The translations under genes and the position numbers were made by a program. A stretch of DNA of 64,000 nt from Paralithodes platypus (lineage: Eukaryota > Arthropoda > Malacostraca > Decapoda > Lithodidae): assembly GCA_032716605.1 (NCBI GenBank), contig CM064538.1, positions 22,952,207-23,016,206 of the forward strand, read 5' to 3'. Position 1 is the stretch's first letter. Each line of letters begins with the position of its first letter. Positions 21,241 to 34,245 of this stretch are shown in pieces. Under the pieces are notes generated by a model, which did no database searches, was not told the origin of the DNA, and worked only from the letters and a program-made list of their open reading frames with translations.

Positions 21241-21645
21241 ACCGACATGACACGTGATGCGGATATAACAGGTGTTGAAATAACCACTACCCCCTTACAG
21301 TTATTACCGACATGACACGTGATGCGGATATAACAGAAATAACCACTACCCCCTTACAGTTATTACCGACATGACACGTGATGCGGATATAACAGGTGTT
21401 GAAATAACCACTACCCCCTTACAGTTATTACCGACATGACACGTGATGCGGATATAACAGGTGTTGAAATAACCACTACCCCCTTACAGTTATTACCGAC
21501 ATGACACGTGATGCGGATATAACAGGTGTTGAAATAACCACTACCCCCTTACAGTTATTAGAAATAACCACTACCCCCTTACAGTTATTACCGACATGAC
21601 ACGTGATGCGGATATAACAGGTGTTGAAATAATTACATCCACTGC
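21226..21645. repeat. 65-bp minisatellite, about 6 units
   Basis: The unit begins GAAATAACCACTACCCCCTT and contains GACATGACACGTGATGCGG. One unit is truncated at 21558. The first unit overlaps the right end of A4 (ACTACCCCCTTAC), so the array appears to start from that element's edge. Confidence 0.9.
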
Positions 21646-21648
21646 GGG

Positions 21649-22230
21649 TTAACCCCTTCTGTACCGGCGACGTCTTTTTAGCTATATTCTCGCTATACTT
21701 AGACGATTGTGTGTAGTTTAAGAGGATATGGGCCGGTTTTCTGGACCACTTTCTCCCTCATATTTAGCCCCATTAGTGTTCAGATGTTAAGATGTTTGCC
21801 CCATTAGTTAGTCGATTTTAAGACCTTTCACCCCATTTCTTCGTCAATATTTAGACCTTTCGTGTTATTTAGGTGTCAATTTTTTCCCTGACGAACGATA
21901 GCGAGCCTGTAATGTTGGAAGAACCGGCCTTTGGCCGGAACATTTTTCTACCGAAAAATTTACAAATTAATCTAGAAGGGGAATCTAATGGATGTTTTCT
22001 TTAAATTTGAAGGAATTCTAGGGAGGAAACTAGAAAAATAATGAATGCATGCAAAAATCGTCCAAAAAACTGAACCATCCCCCCTTAAGAAGGATCGGTG
22101 GTAGTAAAATGGGTTAAGAGAGATTATGCGAAGCCTGTTAATTACTGGAGGCCCTTGTTAAACTGAGTACAATCGTCTACTGATAGCCAGAATATAGGTA
22201 ATAGCACTTCAGCGGTACAGAAGGGGTTAA
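21649..22230 (+). mobile_element. Family E MITE, copy E6, interrupted by A5
   Basis: Complete ends: TTAACCCCTTCTGTACCGGC at 21649 and CGGTACAGAAGGGGTTAA at 22213-22230. The internal TTAA of the GTAGTTTAAG site holds A5, the same position that holds B4 in E5. Confidence 0.9.
21718..22088 (+). mobile_element. Family A MITE, copy A5, inside E6
   Basis: TTAA at 21718-21721 and 22085-22088. Removing the element and one TTAA restores the E interior, which shows that TTAA is the duplicated target of family A. Confidence 0.9.
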
Positions 22231-22234
22231 CTTA

Positions 22235-22449
22235 AGGCGGTATCACACGAGCGCTTTTTCCTTCAACATTTATCCTCAACACTGATATGGCAGCTTATGA
22301 GGTCAACATTTAGATTGCTTTGGTTTCATAAATTCATCTAGCAACAGTCTAGTTTCCAATACCAGTGCAAAATATTCCAAAAATGTTGCCAGAGAAATGT
22401 TGATCATCGAATGATGACTATAAATGCTCTCGTGTGATACATTCCGACT
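22235..22449. mobile_element. MITE with TATCACACGAGCG ends, copy 2
   Basis: Left GGCGGTATCACACGAGCGCT and right complement GGAATGTATCACACGAGAGC form inverted repeats. The same family is at 10093-10298. It lies 4 bp from the end of E6. Confidence 0.65.
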
Positions 22450-22512
22450 TTAGGTGATTATTTAATGATGAATTGAGACAAATCTTGTGCTGGGGAGAAC
22501 ATAATTTGACCT

Positions 22513-22566
22513 CCAGGGGGTAGTGCTTGTTTTTTGGCATATATATATATATATACTGTATATATA

Positions 22567-22614
<48 letters not shown>

Positions 22615-22632
22615 GGTATATATATATATACA

Positions 22633-22672
<40 letters not shown>

Positions 22673-23597
22673 GGTGTTCCAGTAATGCTTTTCATAAATT
22701 ATATGGTGGACTCATCAGACAAAAATAAGAATAAATTACTCTATGAACATGAGGTTGAGTATTTATAATAACGGAGTTATTACACGATTTAAGTTAACGA
22801 TAGATACAATGCCATTCAGTCCAAGGGGTAATGTTGCCATTTTAGTGGATTATATCCATTTGGCCTTCGCTATCGCTTGCTAGCCTCAAGATAGTGAGCA
22901 GTAGCGATCTGACTTTTCGGTAGAAAAATATGTCCGGCTTTGCCGGTAGAAAAATCAAATCCGGCGAAGCCGAACATATTTTTCTACCGAAAAGTCAGAT
23001 CGCTACTGCTCACTATCTTGAGGCTAGCAAGCGATAGTGAAGGCCAAAAGGATATAATCCACTAAAATGGCAACATTACCCCTTGGACTGAATGGCATTG
23101 TATCTATCGTTAACTTAAATCGTGTAATAACTCCGTTATTATAATTACTCAACCTCATGTTCATAGAGTAATTTATTCTTATTTTTGTCTGATGAGTCCA
23201 CCATATAATTTATGAAAAGCATTACTGGAACACCCTGTATATATACTGTATGTATATATTTTTTTCTTTTTTTAAGTTTCCTCGCTAGACCTCTATCAAG
23301 CTTGACAAAACAAAAAACAGCCCCTAGACCCCTTTTCAAGATAAATGTGTACATTCTTTGGTAGAAAAATGTTGCAGCCGAAGGCCGGTTCCTTTTAAAA
23401 TTACAGGCTCGCTTTCGCTCGCCAGGAAAAAATCGACACCTAAATGGCATGAAAAGTCTCAATATTGATAAAGAAATTGAGCGAATGGTCTTAAAATCGC
23501 CAAACTAATGGAATGAACATCTTACAATCTCAAAACTAACATGCTAAACATAAGGGAGAAGGGGGTCCCGAAAAAGCGACTACCTCTCCCTTAATTA
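22513..23597 (-). mobile_element. Family A MITE, copy A6, split by (AT)n and fold-back C
   Basis: The left end GGGGGTAGTGCTTGTTTTTTGG (22516 onward) matches the A10 left end. The body resumes at about 23265 with AGTTTCCTCGCTAGACCTC and runs to TCTCCCTTAA near 23597. In between are (AT)n at 22540-22670 and the C element. Confidence 0.7.
22671..23238. mobile_element. Mariner-type fold-back MITE (C), 568 bp
   Basis: The ends CAGGGTGTTCCAGTAATGC and complement are flanked by TA on both sides. The element is an almost perfect inverted repeat whose halves meet near 22960. CAGGGTGTTCC-type ends with TA targets are typical of mariner-like elements. The centre carries CCGGCTTTGCCGG and TTTTCGGTAGAAAAA boxes like those in families A and B. 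Confidence 0.85.
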
Positions 23598-23739
23598 AAC
23601 CAACGTCAACACCGTGTTCTCTCTTTTATGTCTAGATTATTCCAGGCTACTTTACCAAGGCTGCAGCATTTTACTACCGAAAAATGTACACACTTATCTC
23701 GAAGGGGGGTATATTATAAGTTTTTTTTTTCCAAACTTC

Positions 23740-23827
23740 TGTATCGGCGACGTCTTTTTATTCTAGGCCATATTTCGACGATTTTATGCAGCTTAGGAAG
23801 GATCTGTGGTAGTACAAAAGGGGTTAT
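23740..23827 (+). mobile_element. Family E fragment, E7
   Basis: CTTCTGTATCGGCGACGTC and GGAAGGATCTGTGGTAGTA are the left half of family E. The remainder is missing. Confidence 0.65.
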
Positions 23828-24069
23828 GGCTAGAAGTCTTTCCTGCCAAACAACCCCCCCCCCCTCCTCCCCACCTACGAACCCCCCTCACCCCACCCCA
23901 CCACCACCCACAACAAACACCGCCTACCCACGAACACCCCCTCCCCTCTCCACCATCCACAACAAACCCCCTGACCACAATCCAACCTCACCCCCCCCTC
24001 CCTCTCCCAATGTTTGCTTCACGCCCAACTTTTTTCATCAGCCCGCCCATACCAACTCCCGCCCTCAGG

Positions 24070-24857
24070 GGTAGGTAGATCACGGGTAGATGCAAAGGTA
24101 GATAGGGCGATATAGATATATAGATTATGGGTAGATAAATTGATAGATAGATTATGGGTAGATGTAGAGGTAGATAGGTCGATAGGAAAATTTGATAGAT
24201 AGATTGATAGATAGTACATAGTTAGATAGGAAAATTGTATAGATAGATAGATGAATAGATAGATAGATAGGTAGGTAGGGATATAGATAGGTAGACGGGT
24301 AGATAGAGAGCTAGATAGGTCGATAGGAAAGGTTTATAGATTGATAGATATATAGATAGATAGATAGATAGATATATCGATACATAGATAGATTGATGCC
24401 CTAGCTTACGGGTAGATGGAGAGGTACTATAAATAGGTAGATGGAAAAAGTTGATAGATAGATAGATAGATAGGTAGACACGCTAAATTATGGGTAGACA
24501 GATGGGTAGATATAACAAGTTTAGAGATAGATAGATAAATAAGTAGATAGGTAGATGGATATTATAGACATATATACTGAAGATAGATGGACAGATAGAT
24601 AGATAGATAGATAGATAGATATTATAGACACATATACTGGATAGATAGATGAATATATAGATAGGTAGATAGATAGATGAATGGAGAATAGAAAGATAGA
24701 TAGATAGATAGATATATAGATAGAGAGCTAGATGGATGAATGAATGGATGGATAGAAAGATATATAGATAGATTGACAGATAGATACAGATAGATAAATA
24801 TATAGTTAGATAGATAATAGATATACCTAGACAGACATACAGACAGAAAGACAGACC

Positions 24858-24899
<42 letters not shown>

Positions 24900-24900
24900 G
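24070..24900. repeat. GATA-type microsatellite region
   Basis: Imperfect GATA, GGTA and GACA tetranucleotide repeats fill about 830 bp. A longer phrase (GATATTATAGACATATATAC) occurs twice near 24560 and 24620. Frames on the minus strand are repeat artefacts. Confidence 0.95.
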
Positions 24901-24936
24901 GCTCGTATATCAATTAAGCCAGAGGAGGAAGGCATA

Positions 24937-25582
24937 TAGTGGGGTCATTTTCTTGGAATCCGTGACCATTTTGTTCCTACCTTTTTCTCTCGATGGATTT
25001 GACAACCTGAACCATTTTAAAGGAAAATTAGCTCCTATAAAAATACAATAACAATACAAAATACAATACAATACAATACAATAACCATTCCAGTGGATTT
25101 GTAATGCCAGAATTAGTGAAAAAGGACACCTCATTCGTCCTTGTAGCTCATCTGATGCCAGAGATATTACATTTCATGTTTTTCAAGATGGCGTTGGCGG
25201 CCATTTTGAATATTGGGCTCTAGCAGAGTTAGCTGTCATTTTTCAGAGGGGCTAGAGAGCTCTGAAAAATGACGGCTAACTCTGCTAGAGCCCAATATTC
25301 AAAATGGCCGCCAACGCAATCTTGAAAAACATGAAATGTAATATCTCTGGCATCAGATGAGCTACAAGGACGAATGAGGTGTCCTTTTTCACTAATTCTG
25401 GCATTACAAATCCACTGGAATGGTTATTGTATTGTATATTGTATTGTTATTGTATTGTATTATACTAATTGTACATACTAATCTGCCACTTCACTGTCAC
25501 TACATGATTCACTGTATGAGCCACTATCAGAATCACTGCCCTTACTTTCGCTGCTATCATCACTGTTGTTCTCTGCCTGCGG
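24937..25582. repeat. Left terminal inverted repeat
   Basis: It matches the complement of 28433-29072 throughout, with small differences in the TATTG low-complexity stretches. It contains a 353-bp palindrome (25080-25432) and, at its inner end, the codons for the acidic C-terminus of the element's own protein. Confidence 0.9.
25080..25432. repeat. Palindrome inside the left terminal repeat
   Basis: Arms of about 170 bp meet at a short loop near 25255 (TTCAGAGGGGCTAGAGAGCTC). The outer phrases are ATAACCATTCCAGTGG and CCACTGGAATGGTTAT. An equivalent palindrome is at 28581-28929. Confidence 0.9.
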
Positions 25583-28344
25583 ATTTGTAGGTAGTGGTAT
25601 GGATGGGGGAAGTGGGGGCTGGGTTGAACGGACAGGCAGACATAGGCCATTTACAAGATGCCATCCATGGACGATCGGTGAGGGGTGACTTTGGAGCTGG
25701 TAATGCTTTTGCAAATAATATTATGCAAGATAGTTTGCACGCTCCAAGTGTGGACGGAGACTGTCCAAGTCAGGCACAAGTCAGATAGTGCTTTTTTCTT
25801 CTTCTGAGCTCTCCACTTCACAGCCCTCGCATCTCCCAGGGTCTTGCTTTTGGTATCACGGTGGATACATAGACATATCGAATGACAAACCGCTCCAAAT
25901 CACTGATGACCTGTTCTGTGACTAGGAGCTGTGTACCACATGCTGCTAGCAGGTCGTGTGCCTCTTTAGACTTCTCCAGACGATCTGCGATGAGCTTCTT
26001 GCTTGCTCCATAGAAGCCAGAGTTGTGGTCACACCCAGTGAGGACATGATGTGGTATGATGGATGCAGCCATTGCCTCACTGCACAAACATCGGGCATCG
26101 ATAAGCTGACGATTGCGTTTCACACACAGGATTCCTGTTGTCTTCTGAGCAACATATGCCGCTTGCACGTAGTTGTCTGTGTCCTCTGTGTCAAGAACGA
26201 CAGCTGCTGTGTAGCTGTCTGACCGGAGCACACTATATATGGTGAGCATTGCCGTATCTGCCTCTGCATGGAAGCATGTGAGCTCTGGCGCAAGCTTGCC
26301 TGTGGTGAGATTCTTTGCAGTGCTGCCAACTACACAGTAGATGATCTCGGTGCTAGTTGTTGCTGCTGTTCTCTGGAATTCCGTTTGAAGAAATGCCTGA
26401 AGGCGGATTTTGTTCTCAGGTTTACCCAGGAGAGCATGGAAAACTTTACTAGAAGGAAATTTATCTTCTGTCTTCATGAAGACATTGCTGATTGGCAGTT
26501 TTTTTTGGCGCAGTATTCCCTCACTGTCCTTGATCGTGTAATTCTGATCATATGAATCATTGACGCAAATGATGCGCTCAGCATGCTTGTGTCTCGTTAA
26601 AACGAAGTGCACCAACTTCTCTGCATAATCTCCCTAGGTATACTTGGTACCGTCTACCTTCTCTCTGTCTTCAATGGTAGGAGTTGTTAGTCGCCAGATG
26701 AGGCCCATATCAATAATAGACGTGTATACATCAGGCTCTGGAATCACAGTCACAGTTAGTTTTTGTTGAAGCTTGCTTTTCTGTGCCTTACGGATGGTTC
26801 CATTGACGTTGAAGATGGAAAGGCACTCGGCTGTAACACGATGCTGAAGGACTTCTTGAAGTTTGAGGGCACCACTCGTTTCAACCAGTCCGAGAACAGA
26901 GGCCAAGGCATTACGCTCCATTTCCTCAGTCTTTCCCTTCAGGTTCTCACCATCTGCTTTCTTCAAGGGGCAATCAGATGAGCACTTGAGGTCATTGACC
27001 ACCCAAAAATCTTGCAGCATAAGTACGTCATTGTAACTGATGCCCAGTCCATCTTTGTGCATTATGTCGACTATCTCCCTACTCTTGGTCAGTCCATGTA
27101 GCAAGACAGAGAGATTTACCTCAAATGCAGTGCGTTTTCCAGTGATGTAGCTTGTGAGGATAGATGCAATCGATCGGACGGATGGACTGTCATCAATTGC
27201 AGACTTATTTGGGTGTTTCAGCCATGTGAGCAGCTTCAGCAGGAGCTCACTGAGGTCTTCTTCTCTCTCCAACTCGTGTATATATGGGAGCCAGGGAATA
27301 GTATTTGTCCTGATGACTTGCTCTTTGAGTCGTGCCGCAACATTCATCACCAACTGATCATTGCTGACACCCAATGAAGATATTGCCGCCTCGATGTATG
27401 TACCTGCTGCTGTTGTATCATATACCAGTTCACTCACATTCTTTTGAATGCGTTCATGAAATCCGATGTCTTCCCCAAATTCATTGACGAGAATTTCCTT
27501 TAAGTAGCTGGATTTTACTACTGAGTTATGTCCGTGATTTGAGATAATGCGCTTATAGTCCTGCAGCAGGCCTTGCAGTGTGCGAATTTCATGGTCTTTT
27601 AAGATGACTTGACGAATATGATGAAAGAAGAGAGCTTGGGCCTCTCGGAGGTTTACACGCTGCAGATGTTGAGTGCTTTCATCTGAAAGGGGCTTGTGGT
27701 CGCTTACATATTTGCGCCAGCACGCACGATGGTAGCGGATTTCCAACCCAAATGCTGTTTGATTATCTGGGATGGATGCAATCAGAGTGTCAAGTCTCTA
27801 TCTCATGACCTCATCTTCCAGACGGACAGTATGTAACTTGAATTTAGTCCAGGCATCTACTGTTGATAGGAGTAAAATCTGCTTGTCACGATCACTACTC
27901 TTGTATGCCCCTTTCATGCACCACACACATAAGAGTCTTATCGTGAAGGACACCCATACTGGAACGGAGCCTTTTAGGTGCACTGGCCTCTGGGGAAAGG
28001 TCTTGTTGATCTGATGCTTCATCTCTTTCAAGACGTTCCTCGGATTTGTGTTTGCGTTTTTTGGCTTGAGAGAGCTTGCGCTTGCTGGATAATGATGCGT
28101 AACAAGTGCTATGCATGTGGTCACCCTTTGGTCCCTTCTCCCAATCCACATTTTCATGTATATGTTGAAACTTATCAAGTTCTTTCCATTGTAAAGACTT
28201 TTCCCGGATGGATTCCCACTTCTCAGGTGTAATGTTTTCCAAACGATCATCTGCGGTACATCGCTTACCACAGAGTAAAATGCACTCGTATTCATTTAAT
28301 GTCTTGTCTGGTAACTCTTCACTCTCTCTTCTATTATATATCAA
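25478..28344 (-). pseudogene. Broken transposase-like gene of the HEADT / LTGCD family
   Basis: Read from 28344 down, an N-terminal part has CILLCGKRC and later HMHSTC, a probable zinc-binding pair. A frameshift near 27900-27930 leads to CVWCMKG, and after an in-frame TAG (27798-27800) to RYHRACWRKY, a second C2HC-like pair. A long helical region of 370 codons ends at an in-frame TAG (26634-26636). The same frame continues to 25818 with HAEADT, VVLDTEDTDNY and HHVLTGCDHNSGFYGASKK. This set recurs in a large family of uncharacterised invertebrate proteins and looks like a PIN/FEN-type nuclease fold because of its acidic residues. Frameshifts then lead to the C-terminal signature PSPIVHGWHLVNGLCLPVR and an acidic serine-rich tail ending CSDSEVAD. 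No ATG start was found, so the 5' limit is uncertain. Family function is inferred. Confidence 0.7.
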
Positions 28345-28432
28345 TTATTTCGGTCACTTCAAAAGTCGGCGATTTTCATCAGCTGGGCATGCGATCCATC
28401 TGAAACAGTAAAAACGTAATATTAGATATACA

Positions 28433-29072
28433 CCGCAGGCAGAGAACATCAGTGATGATAGCAGCGAAAGTGAGGACAGTGATTCTGATAGTGGCTCATA
28501 CAGTGAATCATGTAGTGACAGTGAAGTGGCAGATTAGTATGTACAATTAGTATAATACAATACAATATACAATATAATACAATAACCATTCCAGTGGATT
28601 TGTAATGCCAGAATTAGTGAAAAAGGACACCTCATTCGTCCTTGTAGCTCATCTGATGCCAGAGATATTACATTTCATGTTTTTCAGGATGGCATTGGCG
28701 GCCATTTTGAATATTGGGCTCTAGCAGAGTTAGCCGTCATTTTTCAGAGGGGCTAGAGAGCTCTGAAAAATGACGGCTAACTCTGCTAGAGCCCAATATT
28801 CAAAATGGCCGCCAACGCAATCTTGAAAAACATGAAATGTAATATCTCTGGCATCAGATGAGCTACAAGGACAAATGAGGCGTCCTTTTTCACTAATTCT
28901 GGCATTACAAATCCACTGGAATGGTTATTGTATTGTATTGTATCGTATATTGTATTGTTATTGTATTTTTATAGGAGCTAATTTTCCTTTAAAATGGTTC
29001 AGGTTGTCAAATCCATCGAGAGAAAAAGGTAGGAACAAAATGGTCACGGATTCCAAGCAAATGACCCCACTA
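28433..29072. repeat. Right terminal inverted repeat
   Basis: Complement of 24937-25582. On the plus strand its inner end (28440-28537) still reads as the acidic SDDSSESE...CSDSEVAD tail with stop, a second, inverted copy of the gene's 3' end. Confidence 0.9.
28581..28929. repeat. Palindrome inside the right terminal repeat
   Basis: Same sequence as the left palindrome, loop near 28751. The two palindromes differ at only a few positions. Confidence 0.9.
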
Positions 29073-29119
29073 ATAGGTAAAATATCAGAGTCAATAATTG
29101 TGACTTTGATTGTTGTCAA

Positions 29120-29618
29120 AAATTAGGAGGAAGAGGAGGGAAGGGAGGGACAGGTGAAAGGAGGAGGGAAGGGAAGGACAGGTAAAAGGAGGAGAGGAGG
29201 AGGAGGGAAGGGAGGGACAGGTGAAAGGAGGAGAGGAGGAGGGAAGGGAGGGACAGGTGAAACGAGGAGGAGGAGGAGGAGGAGTAGGGAAGGGAGGGAC
29301 AGGTGAAAGGAGGAGAGAAGGAGGAGGACGAGGAGGAGGGAGAGGTAGAAGAGGAGGAGGAATAAGTGAAGGAGGAGGAGGAGGAGGAGGAATACAAAGG
29401 AGAACAAACTGCAACAAACCTATTGGTCCTTACGGGGCAGTTTGGATATCTAAAACTACAAATCTATTGACTACGAGGTAGAGAAAAGGATAGCAAAGAA
29501 GAAGGCACAGGTGAAAGGAGGAGGAGGAGGAGTAGGAGAAGGAGAGGAGAGGAGAGGAGAGGAGAGGAGGAGGAGGAGGAGGAGAAGAAGGGGAGAGGAG
29601 AGGAGAGGAGAAGAGAGG
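29120..29618. repeat. GGA/GAGG purine-rich repeats
   Basis: Two purine blocks (29120-29395 and 29510-29618) are separated by unique sequence containing CCTATTGGTCCTTACGGGGC. The second abuts the 3' end of the LINE below. All open frames here are low-complexity artefacts. Confidence 0.9.
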
Positions 29619-29840
29619 AGTACAAAAGAGTACAAAGGAAATCAAGCAACAACAGGTCTAGTGACCCTTCTAGGCTGCTTGTCCTCCAAAACACTGAGGA
29701 TCAAGTGTCCAAACAGTGGTTTAGAGTGGGTAAGGGAACATTGGAAAGGGAACTACTGCCCTGGAACTAATGTCCGTGGCAGGATTAGGAAGTTAGTAGG
29801 GGACAGATGGGTTAGTAACTGAGGGGGGGATAAAATAAAG

Positions 29841-30848
29841 TTATTCATTTACAAACGCAGTCAGTCGCGGGTTTGATGCGAGATATTTGTCTAAGCGGAG
29901 TTTAAATGAATCAACGGTGCTGCAGTCTATAACGTCTCGGGAAAGGCCATTCCACAAGTTGACAACTCGATTGAAGAAGAAATTCTTAGATTCGTGTGAG
30001 TTAAGAGATTTACCAATAATTTTGCAACCGTTTCCCCGCGTGTAATTAGATTGGTCGATAGTGAAGTACTTACTACAGTTCATATTGTCGATGCCTTTGA
30101 TGATTTTGAACACTTGAATTAAGTCACCTCTTAATCTGCACTGGGTTAAAGGAAATAGATTTAATTCTCTAAGACGCTCTTCGTATGGTTTGTTCTTTAG
30201 GCTAGGTATCATTTTGGTAACTCTACGTTGAACTCGTTCTAGCTTGTTTATATCTTTTTGGTAATAAGGGCACAAGCATTGAACGCAGTATTCCAGAAGA
30301 GGGCGGACTAAGGAATTGTAATGGGTTAGGATAACTTCTTTGGATTTATGCTCAAATGATCTGCCTATAAAGCCAATTATTTTGTTTGCCTTCTTAACAA
30401 CTTCTGAACATTGTTGACTCGGTTTTAGGTTACTCGATATTGTTACTCCCAGATCGGTTTCTCTGTTTACATTCTTAAGCTGAGTGCCATTCATCGAATA
30501 GTTTGCTTTCTCATTTAGGTATCCGATATGTAGTACTTTACATTTATCCGCATTGAAACTCATTTGCCAAATTTGATCCCAACATGACAATTTATCTAGA
30601 TTGTGTTGCATATCGTCAACTTGTTCTTTTGAGAGTACGCTATTTGCAATTTTTGTATCGTCAGCAAATTTTGAGATTGTACAGGTGAGACCCTCATCTA
30701 TGTCGTTGATGTAAATTAGAAAGAGAATTGGTCCTAGTACCGATCCCTGGGGTACCCCGCTACTTACATTGGTCCATTTAGATGCCTTACCGTTTATGAC
30801 TACTCTTTGCTTTCTGTCGCTGAGCCAATTTTCTATCCATTTCAACAC
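29841..30848 (-). CDS. Reverse transcriptase, C-terminal part of LINE-1 copy a
   Basis: This 335-codon open frame begins inside the polymerase domain. SGVPQGSVLGP (residues 30-40) and the catalytic FADD (residues 61-64) are RT motifs of non-LTR elements. The thumb and a C-terminal region ending NPRLTAFVNE follow. It would copy the element's RNA at a nicked target. The upstream part of the same protein is in another frame (31044-31792), so the first codon here is not a real start. Confidence 0.85.
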   Translation of the reverse strand: MLKWIENWLSDRKQRVVINGKASKWTNVSSGVPQGSVLGPILFLIYINDIDEGLTCTISKFADDTKIANSVLSKEQVDDMQHNLDKLSCWDQIWQMSFNADKCKVLHIGYLNEKANYSMNGTQLKNVNRETDLGVTISSNLKPSQQCSEVVKKANKIIGFIGRSFEHKSKEVILTHYNSLVRPLLEYCVQCLCPYYQKDINKLERVQRRVTKMIPSLKNKPYEERLRELNLFPLTQCRLRGDLIQVFKIIKGIDNMNCSKYFTIDQSNYTRGNGCKIIGKSLNSHESKNFFFNRVVNLWNGLSRDVIDCSTVDSFKLRLDKYLASNPRLTAFVNE

Positions 30849-31043
30849 ACCGTCTTGTATTCCATGCGCTTTTAGTTTTAGCAGTAAACGTTTGTGGGGA
30901 ACTTTGTCATAAAGGCCTTTTGAAAATCAAGGTATATAATATCTACAGCTTTACTCTCATCGTAGAGGCTGAGGATATCGTGGAAGAAGTCTATGAGGTT
31001 TGTTAAACAGGAACGTTTTTTACGAAAGCCGTGTTGAGTATCT

Positions 31044-31792
31044 TTAAAAGTGATTTGCCTCTAAGTGATTTACGAGTCTGTCTCTTATGACCGTTTCTAG
31101 CATTTTACATACAATTGAGGTTAAGCTAATTGGACGATAGTTGCTGGGTAGGGATTTTCTGCCTTTTTTGAATATCGGTGTTACTTTGGCTAGCTTCCAC
31201 TGATCAGGCATAGTCCCAGACTGCAAGGATTCATTGAATGGCAATGTCAGTGGTTTGGAGAGCTCATCCTTAGCTTCGTTTAGAAGTCTAGGCGAGATTG
31301 TATCAGGTCCAGGCGTTTTATTTACCTTGAGTTTATCTAAACAATTCAATACTTCTCTCTCTGTAACGGTGATATTGCTTAGAACATCTGAATTATCAAT
31401 CTGAATCGGCGATGGTGTAGGGATATCACTGACGTCTTCGGTTGTAAAAACTGATGCAAAGAAGGTATTGAGGGCATTACTCATTTGTACTTGGTCTTTG
31501 GTGTATTCTCCATTTTCATCGACTAACGGTCCAACAGTTGAAGTAACTACTTTTTTCTTTCTGATATAACTATAGAATTCTTTCGGGTTTGTTTTACTTT
31601 GATTCGCAATATGTAACTCCAGGGTCTTTTTACTTTGCTTAATTAACGTTTTGGCTTTGCGTCGTAGCTCTACAAATTTCACCCGTTCTTCTTCATTTTG
31701 TGAGGATTTTAATCTATCATTAGCAAATTTGTTAGCAAGCAGACAGTCTGAAATATCTTTATTCCACCATTTGGGCTTATCATTATGGCCTG
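31044..31792 (-). pseudogene. Upstream RT part of LINE-1 copy a
   Basis: Open from about 31792 down to a stop at 31044-31046. It contains KPKWWNKDISDCL, a basic linker, then KVNKTPGPDTISPRLL and WKLAKVTPIFKKG, SNYRPISLTSI, which are RT fingers motifs. Compared with copy b, bases are lost near LEANHF, causing the frameshift. Residues before GHNDKPKW come from the CT repeat and are not part of the protein. Confidence 0.8.
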
Positions 31793-31900
31793 GAGGAGGA
31801 GGAGAGGACGAGGAGGAGGAGGATACAGAGCAGTAGGACGAAGATAAATACGAGGGGAAAGAGAAAGATTGAAGAAAGGTGTAGATAAAAAAGAAAACAA

Positions 31901-31957
<57 letters not shown>

Positions 31958-32123
31958 CAGCGAGAAAGAAAAGTGTCTAGCCACGAGTTTCATCCAGTTT
32001 ACTCCCGTGAGACAACCCACCTCTCTCTCTCTCTCTATCTACCGGTATCTACCGGTATCTACCTATATATCTATCATCTCTCTCTTTCTCTCTTTATCTA
32101 TCTATTTATCTTCCTATATATCC

Positions 32124-32164
<41 letters not shown>

Positions 32165-32198
32165 ATATATCTATCTATTTATTTATCTTACTATTTCT

Positions 32199-32254
<56 letters not shown>
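31793..32254. repeat. (GA)n and (CT)n tracts between two LINE copies
   Basis: Contains AGG-type purine repeats, (GA)n at 31909-31953, and CT/TCTA repeats to 32250. Short unique sequence lies at 31955-32020. Confidence 0.9.

Positions 32255-34245
<1,991 letters not shown>

Larger units (their letters stand above)
24937..29072 (-). mobile_element. Complete decayed DNA transposon with about 640-bp terminal inverted repeats
   Basis: The ends TAGTGGGGTCATTT (24937) and complement (to 29072) are flanked by ATA on both sides (24934-24936 and 29073-29075). A 2-bp TA duplication with GTGGGG ends fits equally well. The inverted repeats span 24937-25582 and 28433-29072. Between and partly inside them lies one large broken gene on the minus strand. 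A 3-bp target and a large protein with a nuclease-like region would suit the Academ group, but this is a tentative inference from memory of the families. Confidence 0.85.
29619..31792 (-). mobile_element. LINE-1 family (CR1/Jockey-like), copy a, 5' truncated
   Basis: Minus-strand LINE keeping the linker before the reverse transcriptase, most of the polymerase domain, the C-terminal region and about 220 bp of 3' untranslated sequence. It ends TTTGTACTC followed by CT-rich repeat. The 5' end stops in purine repeats at about 31792. The endonuclease part is missing. Confidence 0.85.

Noticed and set aside
24910..25134. A small gene at the end of the 24937-29072 transposon.
   Set aside because: The frame lies in the terminal inverted repeat and appears again at 28875-29126 for that reason. 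It has no domain and includes low-complexity TATTG repeats.
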